Assembly (NCBI GenBank): GCA_031555145.1
Contig: JAVBUR010000080.1
Coordinates: forward strand, 1 to 26,367
DNA: 26,367 bases
Direction: 5' to 3'
From: JAJDIA01 sp031555145
GTDB lineage: Bacteria > Bacteroidota > Bacteroidia > Bacteroidales > Tannerellaceae
The position numbers were made by a program, and so were the translations under genes. This document shows positions 8,159 through 15,800 of the stretch, one piece after another (the stretch's first letter is position 1; the number at the start of each line of letters is the position of its first letter). The notes beneath the pieces were generated by a model, which worked only from the letters and a program-made list of their open reading frames with translations, made no database searches and was not told the DNA's origin.

Positions 8159-8668
8159 ATGAAAAAGTCAATACTATTTACACTCCTCGCCATCTTCTTC
8201 ATGGCATGTGAAGGACCCGAAGGTCCGATGGGTCCGATGGGCCCCAACGGGAAAAACGGACGGGACGGACAAAACGGCCTAAACGGAAAAGATGGAAAAG
8301 ACGGAACCGGCGGCGCCAACTGGTACACCACCTCCTTCACCATCAAAGACACCGAATGGATACTGAGCGGCGCCCCCGGCGACCTGAACACCTATTTCTA
8401 TGTTCACAAGCCCCTCAGCCAACTCACCAGCGACATTTACCAATATGGTACCGTCATCGCCTATCTCGAGACCCAGAAAGGCGTCAAGAACGGTATGCCA
8501 TACGTCTTACATCAAGGCGAAGCCGCCGACAGCAAAGAGTTCCTTTGGACACAAACATATGACTTCGACTTCGTCACCGGCGAAGTGGGCTTCTACGTAA
8601 CATATTCCGACTTCAATACACAAATCCGCCCGGGAACCGAAACCTTCCACATTGTTTTAATGTGGTAA
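8159..8668 (+). CDS. Small collagen-like lipoprotein
   Basis: This 169-aa protein starts with a lipoprotein signal, MKKSILFTLLAIFFMAC (Cys17). Immediately after it come about twelve uninterrupted Gly-X-Y triplets (residues 19-54: GPE GPM GPM GPN, then GKN, GRD and GKD types), able in principle to form a short collagen triple helix. The remaining ~115 residues form an unrecognised globular domain (begins NWYTTSFTIKDTEWILSG; ends ETFHIVLMW) with beta-rich character. The gene lies 60 bp after the Arg/Glu-rich lipoprotein gene with no terminator between them, so both may be read from the -24/-12 promoter. Trimerisation on the cell surface is an inference from the Gly-X-Y repeats. Confidence 0.85.
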   Translation: MKKSILFTLLAIFFMACEGPEGPMGPMGPNGKNGRDGQNGLNGKDGKDGTGGANWYTTSFTIKDTEWILSGAPGDLNTYFYVHKPLSQLTSDIYQYGTVIAYLETQKGVKNGMPYVLHQGEAADSKEFLWTQTYDFDFVTGEVGFYVTYSDFNTQIRPGTETFHIVLMW

Positions 8669-8692
8669 CCTGCCGGGAGGTAACTATTATTA

Positions 8693-8727
8693 ACGCACGC
8701 CTCACCCCATCGAGGCGTGCGTTTTTT
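8693..8727 (+). terminator. Rho-independent terminator after the collagen-like lipoprotein
   Basis: ACGCACGCCTC (8693-8703) pairs perfectly with GAGGCGTGCGT (8712-8722) around an 8-nt loop and is followed by T residues to 8727. It lies 25 bp after the stop codon and ends the lipoprotein operon. Confidence 0.9.
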
Positions 8728-8776
8728 ATAGGTAGAAGGATCAATATGAAAGGGATACACGTTTCTGGAGGGATAC

Positions 8777-8820
8777 AAAAAAAACGCCAACACACTGGTA
8801 ATCCAGCTGCTAGCGTTTTA
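8777..8820 (-). terminator. Probable terminator of the tRNA-Arg transcript
   Basis: On the minus strand an outer ACGC/GCGT stem and an inner CTGG/CCAG stem with loop ATTA, separated by unpaired bases, are followed by eight T residues (8784-8777). It begins a few bases after the tRNA 3' end. Confidence 0.6.
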
Positions 8821-8825
8821 TTCAG

Positions 8826-8899
8826 TGATCAGGAAGGGATTCGAACCCTTGACCCACAGCTTAGAAGGCTGTTGCTCTATCCAACTGAGCTACCCGACC
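8826..8899 (-). tRNA. tRNA-Arg, anticodon UCU
   Basis: The 74-nt minus-strand sequence folds as a cloverleaf. Acceptor GGTCGGG pairs with CCTGATC (two G-U pairs), the D arm contains AGCTCAGTTGGATAGAGC, the anticodon stem ACAGC/GCTGT closes the loop CTTCTAA with anticodon TCT, and the T arm AAGGG-TTCGAAT-CCCTT follows. The discriminator is A, and CCA is not encoded. It decodes AGA. Confidence 0.96.
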
Positions 8900-8918
8900 G
8901 GCCTTTTTATTTGCGGTG

Positions 8919-8947
8919 CAAAGGTAAGGAATTATTTGGAAATGCAA
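8919..8947 (-). promoter_or_regulatory. Promoter of tRNA-Arg
   Basis: On the minus strand TACCTTTG (8926-8919) is a full match to the Bacteroidota -7 element TAnnTTTG, with TTG (8947-8945) 18 nt upstream. The tRNA 5' end follows about 20 nt downstream. Confidence 0.7.
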
Positions 8948-8979
8948 GAAGAGGAAAGAGGAAAAGTTTAGCCGATGGC

Positions 8980-9017
8980 TGAATATAAAATGGCTGCCTC
9001 CGGGGAAGCAGCCATTT
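8980..9017 (-). terminator. Terminator of the left SusC/SusD operon
   Basis: AAATGGCTGC and GCAGCCATTT (8988-8997 and 9008-9017) form a 10-bp stem with a 10-nt loop. On the minus strand it is followed by TTATATT. It lies just after the stop codon of the small lipoprotein gene at 9025. Confidence 0.75.
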
Positions 9018-9024
9018 ACTATTG

Positions 9025-9546
9025 TTAAAATGTAAGATACGTTTCATCTTCCGGCCATAAGGTACGTCTGTATCCTTCGAACAGGAAAACTCTGCCAGGC
9101 AGTTTACTGGTCGTGTATTTAAACGCAATCTTATCTGCCACTTCACCTGAAGGCATGGTGATAGCCTTGAGGGTTATCTTTGCCTCTGTAATAGAAAAAG
9201 TAGCACCGGTAGTCACGGATGCATCTGCTGCATTCGTGGCGCTGAAGGTTAAGCCTGGTACGTCGCAAGCGATTTTCCCGCGTAACGTTCCAATACCTCC
9301 AACCATATTAGTGGTTACCCTGATCCACATCTGGTCGGTATCATTATTGGCTGTATTATAGGTACCTACCACATACATCGATTTTGTCATCAATGTGTCG
9401 GCCTGGGCATCTTTGACTCGTACTCTCCATTCTCCCGATAGGGGGAAAATAGGGCCGTATTCAACTGTCGGGTCACTGTATGTTTCACATCCGGAAAGGA
9501 TGAAAAGAGACATAACCATGAATAATATGCTTTTAATAAATCTCAT
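9025..9546 (-). CDS. Small lipoprotein of the left Sus locus, resembling the Lipid_bd family
   Basis: This 173-aa protein has a clear lipoprotein signal, MRFIKSILFMVMSLFILSGC (Cys20), and a beta-rich mature part containing GEWRVRVKD, TDQMWIRVTTN and GRVFLFEGYRRTLWP. The overall pattern and its place directly after a SusD-like gene resemble the Bacteroidales family annotated as lipid-binding putative hydrolase (Lipid_bd); I make this call from memory of the family and no catalytic residues can be named. It is 38 bp downstream of the SusD-like gene and is the last gene of the operon. It probably works at the cell surface with the SusC/SusD pair, and should be silenced with them while the switch points right. 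Confidence 0.7.
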   Translation of the reverse strand: MRFIKSILFMVMSLFILSGCETYSDPTVEYGPIFPLSGEWRVRVKDAQADTLMTKSMYVVGTYNTANNDTDQMWIRVTTNMVGGIGTLRGKIACDVPGLTFSATNAADASVTTGATFSITEAKITLKAITMPSGEVADKIAFKYTTSKLPGRVFLFEGYRRTLWPEDETYLTF

Positions 9547-9584
9547 AATATCTGACTTTTTTAAATTATGAATGAACTATCTTG

Positions 9585-11069
9585 TTATTTATGCCACCAC
9601 ATCTTTTCGTAGATCGGAATGATCTTCGGAGTATTGGGGTTGTAGTTAGATGAGGTGGTCGGATAAATCAGGCGGTGCGGGAATTGACCGGCTAACAATA
9701 CAGAGCCCATGGAGGGGGTCAACTGACCTGAAACATATCCGGCGTCTGTGGTGTATTTAGTGCCCAGGGCCGGAATGCCCGTACGGCAGATATCAAAGAA
9801 TGAGTCCCATGCCTGGCTTCTTGTAGCAGCAACCCATTTTTGGGTTAAAATACAAGTCAGCATTGCATCCAGTGAAGACGGGTTGAACTCATAAGCCCCT
9901 CCGGCGGCCAGGAAAGAACTGGCACTTCCAACATTCCAGCGATCAAAAGCAGCCTGTACCGCTTTATCATAGGCGGCTTTTGCATTGGCGGTGTTACTCA
10001 GGCGTGCATAAGCTTCGGCTTGCAGGAAATAGCATTCAGCCAATGAGGTGAAGTAAACAGCATCTGTTGGGGCAAGACGTGCCCGTGAACTGTAGTCAGA
10101 CGGGAACTGGGAAGTGAGCAGCGCATCCGCACCGCCTTGAGGCATCCCATTGTAAAAACCGGCGGGAGCGGGTGTGACGCCATCCTGCATTAATTTAGCT
10201 TCCTCATAAAATACAGAAATACGCGGGTCGTTGTTGGTCACTAAATAACTGACCAATGTAGCACTACCTCTCAGGTTGTTTTGCGTATTCAGCTTTCTCC
10301 GGTCGTATTCAAACAACGGATTGGAGTTGTTTTCTTTGTCTACAAAAACTGATACGGCAGCGTTGGTAGTCAATAAATCGTTTTCAGTCAATAAAGCCTG
10401 GATCGCTGCTTGGTTAGCACTGAAATCACGCATGAGTATTTTCAGTTTAAGCGTTTTTGCAAACTTAACCCAGTTGTTGATATCTCCGTTAAACACATAG
10501 TCTTTATTCCCTATGCTGGTAACGCTTGCGGCTTCCGCCTTCTTTGCAATGGCCTCATCCAGCAAACCCAAAATCTGGCTATTGACTGTTTTACCGTCTT
10601 CAAATGTAGGCGCGGGGACATCGGCTCCTTGCAATGCTTCCGTGACAGGAACTGAACTATAAAAATCAACCAATAAATGATAGTTGAAAGCAAGCATGAC
10701 CTTGGCTACCATCCAGTAATTCCATTGCCCGTTTTCTCCGGATTGATCAACAATCCGCTTCAAATCTTCATTCGAACCGGCAAAAAGCATTGTCCAGTTG
10801 GTGGTATAAGAGCCTGCAGTCAGGTTATAGAAATCAATATCCTTATACTGGTTTGAGCTATTGTTCTGCGCATAATGTTGCGACCAGACACTTCCGATCA
10901 ACTGATAATTACCACCGACAGCAGCACTTGTCCATGCAATAGCCGAAGGTAATAACAGTTCGGACTTTGCCGTGTCAGGATAGTTTGGATTCTGGTTAAT
11001 ATCCAAATCGCATGAAGCCAGACCCCCTAACATGCATAATGTGTAAAAATATATTGCTATTTTTTTCAT
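9585..11069 (-). CDS. SusD-like surface lipoprotein (SusD-like_2 type) of the silent locus
   Basis: This 494-aa lipoprotein has signal MKKIAIYFYTLCMLGGLASC (Cys20), followed by DLDINQNPNYPD and LLPSAIAWTSAAVGGNYQ, features of the SusD-like_2 branch rather than canonical SusD. It includes TPR-like segments such as YFLQAEAYARLSNTANAKAAYDKAVQ (from about residue 350; only the family pattern is meant). SusD-type proteins form the lid over the SusC channel and bind the ligand at the cell surface. The ATG lies 21 bp after the SusC-like stop, so the genes are one operon. The ligand is unknown. Its different SusD branch from that of the right-hand locus suggests that the two switch states import different substrates. 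Confidence 0.9.
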   Translation of the reverse strand: MKKIAIYFYTLCMLGGLASCDLDINQNPNYPDTAKSELLLPSAIAWTSAAVGGNYQLIGSVWSQHYAQNNSSNQYKDIDFYNLTAGSYTTNWTMLFAGSNEDLKRIVDQSGENGQWNYWMVAKVMLAFNYHLLVDFYSSVPVTEALQGADVPAPTFEDGKTVNSQILGLLDEAIAKKAEAASVTSIGNKDYVFNGDINNWVKFAKTLKLKILMRDFSANQAAIQALLTENDLLTTNAAVSVFVDKENNSNPLFEYDRRKLNTQNNLRGSATLVSYLVTNNDPRISVFYEEAKLMQDGVTPAPAGFYNGMPQGGADALLTSQFPSDYSSRARLAPTDAVYFTSLAECYFLQAEAYARLSNTANAKAAYDKAVQAAFDRWNVGSASSFLAAGGAYEFNPSSLDAMLTCILTQKWVAATRSQAWDSFFDICRTGIPALGTKYTTDAGYVSGQLTPSMGSVLLAGQFPHRLIYPTTSSNYNPNTPKIIPIYEKMWWHK

Positions 11070-11090
11070 GTCTATTCTATTTTAAAGCGA

Positions 11091-14057
11091 TTAAAATACA
11101 ATCTTTATCGAACCTCCAAGATTCCGTACACCAGGTGCAGCAGAGAATTCTCCGGCTTCTGATGTGAGGCTGAGGCCGTAATTAGAGTTTTCAGGATCAA
11201 CATAACGGTTGTCATTCGGTGTGAACATCAGCAGATTTCGTCCGATCATTGCTACCTGCAGCGAAGAGATCGGAGTGCCTGCAAACCAATGTTTAGGCAT
11301 CATATAACTAAGAGAGATCTCTCTCAGCTTCACGAATGACCTTGACAATACGGCCTGTTCCATGAACGATTTGTTGGAGTTGGTTCCATTGTAGTAGTTA
11401 TACATTGCAGTTGTCATAACAGGGATGTCATTTTCCACGTATACGCCCGGGCTTACTTCTTTTACTGTATTAGGCACAAGGAACGGTTGGCGTTCATTGA
11501 ATGTTGTATTAGGCGCATTACCGTTCCACATCATCATACGGGCGGTATTACTATAGAATACGCCTCCCTTTCTCCAATCGAGTACGAAGTTCAACGAAAG
11601 GTTTTTGTACGTCAATCTGTTTGTAAAGCCCATGGTGAACTCCGGATTGGAATCGCCGATGATCTTATCCGGTGTACCGGCTTTGATCTGTGGAATACCT
11701 GCGGAATTCACAACGATCTTACCTTTATGGTCGCCATCGGCTACGGTCACGTAATTAGGCACCGTGAAAGTACCGATCGGTTGTCCCACAATGGCTGAAA
11801 AATAAACAACGCTGTAAAAACTGGTGATGTCATATCTTGTGGTTTCCGAACCATCAGGATTATTCCACAATTTTTTCACGTTACTCTTGTTCTTGTAGAA
11901 TGTAACGCCGGAGTCCCAGGTAAAGTCCTTCGTTTGAACCGGTGTTCCGTAAAGGCGAAGTTCAAGACCTTGATTCTGGATCTGTCCGATGTTCCGGGTG
12001 CGTTGCTGGAAACCTGTTTCCGGTGGCAGGTTGGCTGTAATGATCTGGTCTTTTGTCATACGATCATAGTATGAAGCTTCCAGCCCAAGGCGATTGTTGA
12101 AGAAACGGACATCAAGCCCTACTTCTGTTTCGGTAGTGATTTCCGGCTTGAGTCCCATGTTACCTAATACGTTCGACTCTGTGAGCCCGGCAACACCGCC
12201 GAGCGGCAAAATAACAGAGCCGAATCCCAAACCGATACTTGTCGGCACATAGGTGGAAAGCGTACGATAGATCGGAGCATCATTACCGGTTTGACCCCAG
12301 CCTCCTCTTAATTTCAAGAAGCTAATCGGGGTTGTTTCCTGTAATGATTTAACCATATCGGTTATAATAACAGAGGCTGTAGTACCCCAATAGAAGAAAC
12401 TGTTTTCATCCGGGGGCAACGTAGAAGACCAGTCGTTACGTGCAGAAACGCCCCAGTATAACCAATCTCTGAATGAAAGGTCGAATTGTCCTAGCACACC
12501 AACCAGGCGGCGTTGTTCCCGATAGGAGGACGTTTCCGGTTTGTCATTCCCATTTTGCAGGTTATACCATTCGGGAACGTTCAGGTTACCCTGATAGGCA
12601 TCGATATAAGAATAATCGCGTTGGTTGTAGTTCATACCGGCGGTCCCTGTCAAACGGAAGTCTTCAGATAATTTGAAGTCTGCATCCAACAATGCCGTGA
12701 AATCAATCTGTCCGCGATATCTTCTGATCTCCTCATAGGTGCCTTGTTCGGGAGATGTGTCTCCTTCTCTGTAAGAACCTGCTGCCGGTGTCATGATCGG
12801 GACCCAGGTGCTTTCGCGGCTGTTTGTGAAGTCGCCTCCCAATCTGCCGATGGCTTTCAATCCTTTGATAATATCATAATCTAATTCTACTTTACCATAT
12901 ACGCGGTCATCCTGGTATTTGTTACCACTCTCACCGATCATCCAGTAGGGGTTATTGGCATACCATGTGTAGTAATTGTTCACATCGTTATACGGGTTGT
13001 TATAGTCTTTCAGATCCTGATAATTAATATCAACCGGGTACTGGAGTAGTTCTGCATATATACCGTTTTGTGAAGCGGATAACTGTGTGATATCTTTTCT
13101 TACATAGTTTACATCAAAGCTGGCACTGAATTTATTAAATGTAGTATTTCCCCTGAAAGAGAAAGAGTTACGTTTGAACATATCATTGTTTCCCGGAAGA
13201 ATACCATCTGATGACACATTGCCATAAGACATGATGAATGAAGAGTTCTTGTTACCGGCACTAATACTGATATCATTCGTATATTCCATGCCCGTTTCAT
13301 AGAAATTCCGCACATTGTTCTTTACAAAGCTAAAAGGCTTTGTTCTTGCAACACCGTCGATTTCCGCACCCCATTCATGCGTGATATTCCCGTTTAATTT
13401 GGGTCCCCAGGAGCCATTTTCAGCAGAATCCCACAAAGGCCATCCCTGGCCGAACATTTCTTGTGTTTGAGGCACGCGAAGGACATTGGACGCCGTAAAA
13501 GCGCCATTGTAGGATACAGTCAACTTCTGATTCTGAGCACCACGCTTGGTTGTGATCACAATCACCCCGTTGGCTGCTCTCGAGCCGTACAGTGCTGAGG
13601 CTGATGCACCTTTCAATACTGTCACGGATTCGATGTCTTCGGGATTGATATCGCCAGCCTGGCTACCATAGTCTACCGCATTATTCAATTCTGCACGCCC
13701 GGAGAATTCGTTCAATACCGGAACACCATCCACTACATATAAAGGCTGGTTGTTCAGGAAAGAAGAAATACCACGCAGAATAACCTTTTGGGAAGTTCCT
13801 GTACCCCCAGATTGAGAAATGGTAAGACCGGCCACTTTACCTGTCAAACCGCTCATTACGGAAACAGGGGCAGCAGCATTCAGGTCGGAACTTTTTACAG
13901 TGGATGCAGCATACCCCAAACTCTTGTCGGAACGCTTAAGCCCCATGGCAGTGACAACAAGTTCATCCAATTGTTTCGTGTCGGCCTTTAATGTCACTCT
14001 TATAGTAGGACTAATGGCCACTTCCTGCGGCAACATACCAACATAAGAGACTTGCAA
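11091..14057 (-). CDS. Silent SusC-like TonB-dependent receptor lacking promoter, start and signal peptide
   Basis: The open frame (988 codons from a TTG, not a convincing start) contains the plug and complete barrel of a SusC/RagA receptor: QVSYVGM at its start, TonB-box-like DELVVTAMG, plug motifs VILRGISSFLNNQPLYVVDG and LKGASASALYGSRAANGV, and an intact C-terminal end (GGSIKIVF). Missing are the signal peptide and most of the N-terminal carboxypeptidase-D-like domain, about 70 residues compared with the right-hand receptor. An in-frame TAG lies at 14084-14082. The gap coincides with the inverted repeat at 14053-14075. This is a silent cassette rather than decay: inversion would add 66 codons plus PSSAKT in frame, giving a 1060-aa receptor against 1056 for the active one. 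Confidence 0.92.
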   Translation of the reverse strand: MQVSYVGMLPQEVAISPTIRVTLKADTKQLDELVVTAMGLKRSDKSLGYAASTVKSSDLNAAAPVSVMSGLTGKVAGLTISQSGGTGTSQKVILRGISSFLNNQPLYVVDGVPVLNEFSGRAELNNAVDYGSQAGDINPEDIESVTVLKGASASALYGSRAANGVIVITTKRGAQNQKLTVSYNGAFTASNVLRVPQTQEMFGQGWPLWDSAENGSWGPKLNGNITHEWGAEIDGVARTKPFSFVKNNVRNFYETGMEYTNDISISAGNKNSSFIMSYGNVSSDGILPGNNDMFKRNSFSFRGNTTFNKFSASFDVNYVRKDITQLSASQNGIYAELLQYPVDINYQDLKDYNNPYNDVNNYYTWYANNPYWMIGESGNKYQDDRVYGKVELDYDIIKGLKAIGRLGGDFTNSRESTWVPIMTPAAGSYREGDTSPEQGTYEEIRRYRGQIDFTALLDADFKLSEDFRLTGTAGMNYNQRDYSYIDAYQGNLNVPEWYNLQNGNDKPETSSYREQRRLVGVLGQFDLSFRDWLYWGVSARNDWSSTLPPDENSFFYWGTTASVIITDMVKSLQETTPISFLKLRGGWGQTGNDAPIYRTLSTYVPTSIGLGFGSVILPLGGVAGLTESNVLGNMGLKPEITTETEVGLDVRFFNNRLGLEASYYDRMTKDQIITANLPPETGFQQRTRNIGQIQNQGLELRLYGTPVQTKDFTWDSGVTFYKNKSNVKKLWNNPDGSETTRYDITSFYSVVYFSAIVGQPIGTFTVPNYVTVADGDHKGKIVVNSAGIPQIKAGTPDKIIGDSNPEFTMGFTNRLTYKNLSLNFVLDWRKGGVFYSNTARMMMWNGNAPNTTFNERQPFLVPNTVKEVSPGVYVENDIPVMTTAMYNYYNGTNSNKSFMEQAVLSRSFVKLREISLSYMMPKHWFAGTPISSLQVAMIGRNLLMFTPNDNRYVDPENSNYGLSLTSEAGEFSAAPGVRNLGGSIKIVF

Positions 14058-14075
14058 AGTCTTTGCAGAACTTGG
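14053..14075 (-). repeat. Left inverted repeat (recombination site) of the SusC switch
   Basis: This 23-bp sequence is identical to the reverse complement of 15999-16021. Its core TGCAAAGACTTTGCA is a perfect 7-bp palindrome around one central base, preceded by CCAAGTTC on the minus strand. It encodes PSSAKTL in the silent receptor frame. Only the outer side continues with receptor homology; the inner side shows TCG-TCG preceded by the TAG stop. Confidence 0.92.
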
Positions 14076-14147
14076 CGACGACTAAAAGGGGGAAGGAAAA
14101 TCAGGGAGGATCCTGCGATGTGTTTCGACCTGAATCAGGCTACTTTA

Positions 14148-15323
14148 TCACCCGTTACGAGACTTGGCATAGCATTTTTCCAGGTCACGTACAATGGTCA
14201 TATCCATAACATTAGCATATAATTGCGTCGTTCTGACATTCTTGTGCCCAAGGAGCTTTTGTACGGTCGTAATATTGGCTCCATTATAGATAAGTAAGGT
14301 AGCATTGGTATGGCGAGCTGTGTGAAAGGATACATTTTTGGTAACACAGGCCAGGTGGGATATCTTCAGAAGCTTCTTGTTTACATTGGAATTATGGGGC
14401 AAAGTGAAGAAGTCATCCAGCTTGTCTTTATACTTTTCGATGATCCGTAATCCTTTCCCTTCGAATAGCAGATATATCGGCAGATGTACCTCTGTTTTTG
14501 TTTTTACAGACTGGTAAGTGAGCCAGGCGTTTTTTTCAACATACACAATATTGTCGGCGTGTAGCTGTGTAAAATCAGAGTATCTTAAGCCGAGGTAACA
14601 ACAAAAAAGAAAAACATCCAGTATTTTTTGCAGGCTGGCGTCTTTTTCAGTCAGCCGTAACATCTCCAATTTACCCAGGTCTTCGGGAGATAAGTATGTA
14701 TGATGGCTGTCTGTTGTCTTTATTTTGTATTTCCGGAAGGCATACTTTTGGATATCTATATATTCTTTGTTGATTGCGATGTTGACATAGCGTTTCAGAT
14801 GTTTCATATGCTTGGCAATGGTGTTCATATGATAGCCTCCGGTTAATAGAAAATGCTCGAAAGAAGTGACAAACTCAAAGGTAACATCGGCAAACGAAAA
14901 GTGTTGCCGATATTTTCTTAACAGGGCAAGTGTGGACTGATGGTTCATACGGGTACTTTCTTTCAAAGAGGCATGTTGGATTTCTTCCTGTATGAATGAT
15001 AAAAAATCGGCCTCTTCCTGTTCTGTTTTTGTCAGTTCACCCAAGGCCAACAAAGTGACAGGCCTTCCCTGTTGCCATATCTCCAGCTCTTTCCGTTCAA
15101 GAAAAGCAATGTAATCATATAGCATACGGTTGATAGCTTCTGTATTTGGATGATTCTTCACCAACTGTTTTTTTTCATCCCACTGATCGGGGGTGAGATA
15201 CACTTTGGTGGAGAAGTATTTCCGCTTCCGTTTCAGGTAGGCCTCTACCTGTACTAACGCCCTATCTCTCTTATTGAGCGTACCCTTCCTGTTAAAAATC
15301 AACTTAAAAACAATTTTGTCCAT
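14148..15323 (-). CDS. Tyrosine recombinase, probable invertase of the SusC switch
   Basis: This 391-aa site-specific recombinase has an N-terminal arm-type DNA-binding region (about 1-90), a SAM-like core-binding domain (about 100-195) and a catalytic domain with all expected residues: Arg247 in GLRYSD, a lysine near 274-276, His334 and Arg337 in HTARH, His360 in LLGH and nucleophile Tyr369 in TTQLYANV. This is the Bacteroidota integrase architecture. The gene lies inside the inverted repeats and ends 72 bp from the left one, which makes it the obvious enzyme for the inversion. It is transcribed towards the silent receptor in the present orientation. The ATG at 15321-15323 begins MDKIVFKLIFNRKG. 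No excisionase or phage genes accompany it. Confidence 0.95.
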   Translation of the reverse strand: MDKIVFKLIFNRKGTLNKRDRALVQVEAYLKRKRKYFSTKVYLTPDQWDEKKQLVKNHPNTEAINRMLYDYIAFLERKELEIWQQGRPVTLLALGELTKTEQEEADFLSFIQEEIQHASLKESTRMNHQSTLALLRKYRQHFSFADVTFEFVTSFEHFLLTGGYHMNTIAKHMKHLKRYVNIAINKEYIDIQKYAFRKYKIKTTDSHHTYLSPEDLGKLEMLRLTEKDASLQKILDVFLFCCYLGLRYSDFTQLHADNIVYVEKNAWLTYQSVKTKTEVHLPIYLLFEGKGLRIIEKYKDKLDDFFTLPHNSNVNKKLLKISHLACVTKNVSFHTARHTNATLLIYNGANITTVQKLLGHKNVRTTQLYANVMDMTIVRDLEKCYAKSRNG

Positions 15324-15691
15324 GGTCTATTTTTTTAGATGTAACCTTATTAGGACGTTCATGGATGTATTTATGATATCCTTTCTCTGTTAAGATCTCC
15401 TAATGCATCTAAAGCGGATTTACTTTTTAGCATTTTCTTCACAAACTATGCAGAATTTTCACATTAAAAGAGAGCGAAAGGGTATCAAAAAGACATTTAA
15501 AAAGGGAAAAAAGTGATATTGCACTGCTTGGAGACCATTGCGGCACCCCGGTACTGTTAAAATACAATAACAATACGATAGCAAAAACGCCAGCCTAAAC
15601 CATTTTTATGATATAGGATTATGTTTTTTGACATAAAACCAGCGCTTTTTGTAACAGTTTAACAAAAATCTAACAGTTCTTTAAAAAACTG
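15324..15691. other. Intergenic leader region inside the invertible segment
   Basis: No gene is seen here. A bipartite inverted repeat, TTTAGATG-N8-TTAGGA at 15334-15355 and TCCTAA-N2-CATCTAAA at 15398-15413, lies just upstream of the recombinase ATG and could be its operator. Further right, AACAGTT occurs as a direct repeat (15653-15659, 15672-15678). The second copy also forms an inverted repeat with AACTGTT at 15687-15693, which overlaps the upstream element of the SusC promoter and is therefore a plausible regulator site. The recombinase promoter itself was not recognised. Confidence 0.4.
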
Positions 15692-15721
15692 TTGTCAATT
15701 TCATATTTATTAATATATTTG
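15692..15721 (+). promoter_or_regulatory. Invertible SusC promoter
   Basis: TTG (15692-15694), exactly 19 nt, then TATATTTG (15714-15721) is a full match to the Bacteroidota promoter pattern. The expected leader of about 75 nt ends at the ATG at 15801. A 13-bp direct repeat TATTTGCACTTTG (15716-15728 and 15740-15752) overlaps the -7 element and the expected start region. Being inside the invertible segment, this promoter should drive whichever SusC body it faces. Confidence 0.82.
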
Positions 15722-15800
15722 CACTTTGATAGGTCAAGCTATTTGCACTTTGTTTAGATGAAAAATTATCAAATGTTAGTTAAATTTTAAGCGAGAATTT

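Noticed and set aside
8826..8899. tRNA-Arg as an integration site for an island reaching to the recombinase
   Set aside because: No copy of the tRNA 3' end was seen elsewhere in the window, and the recombinase already has a clear pair of target repeats.
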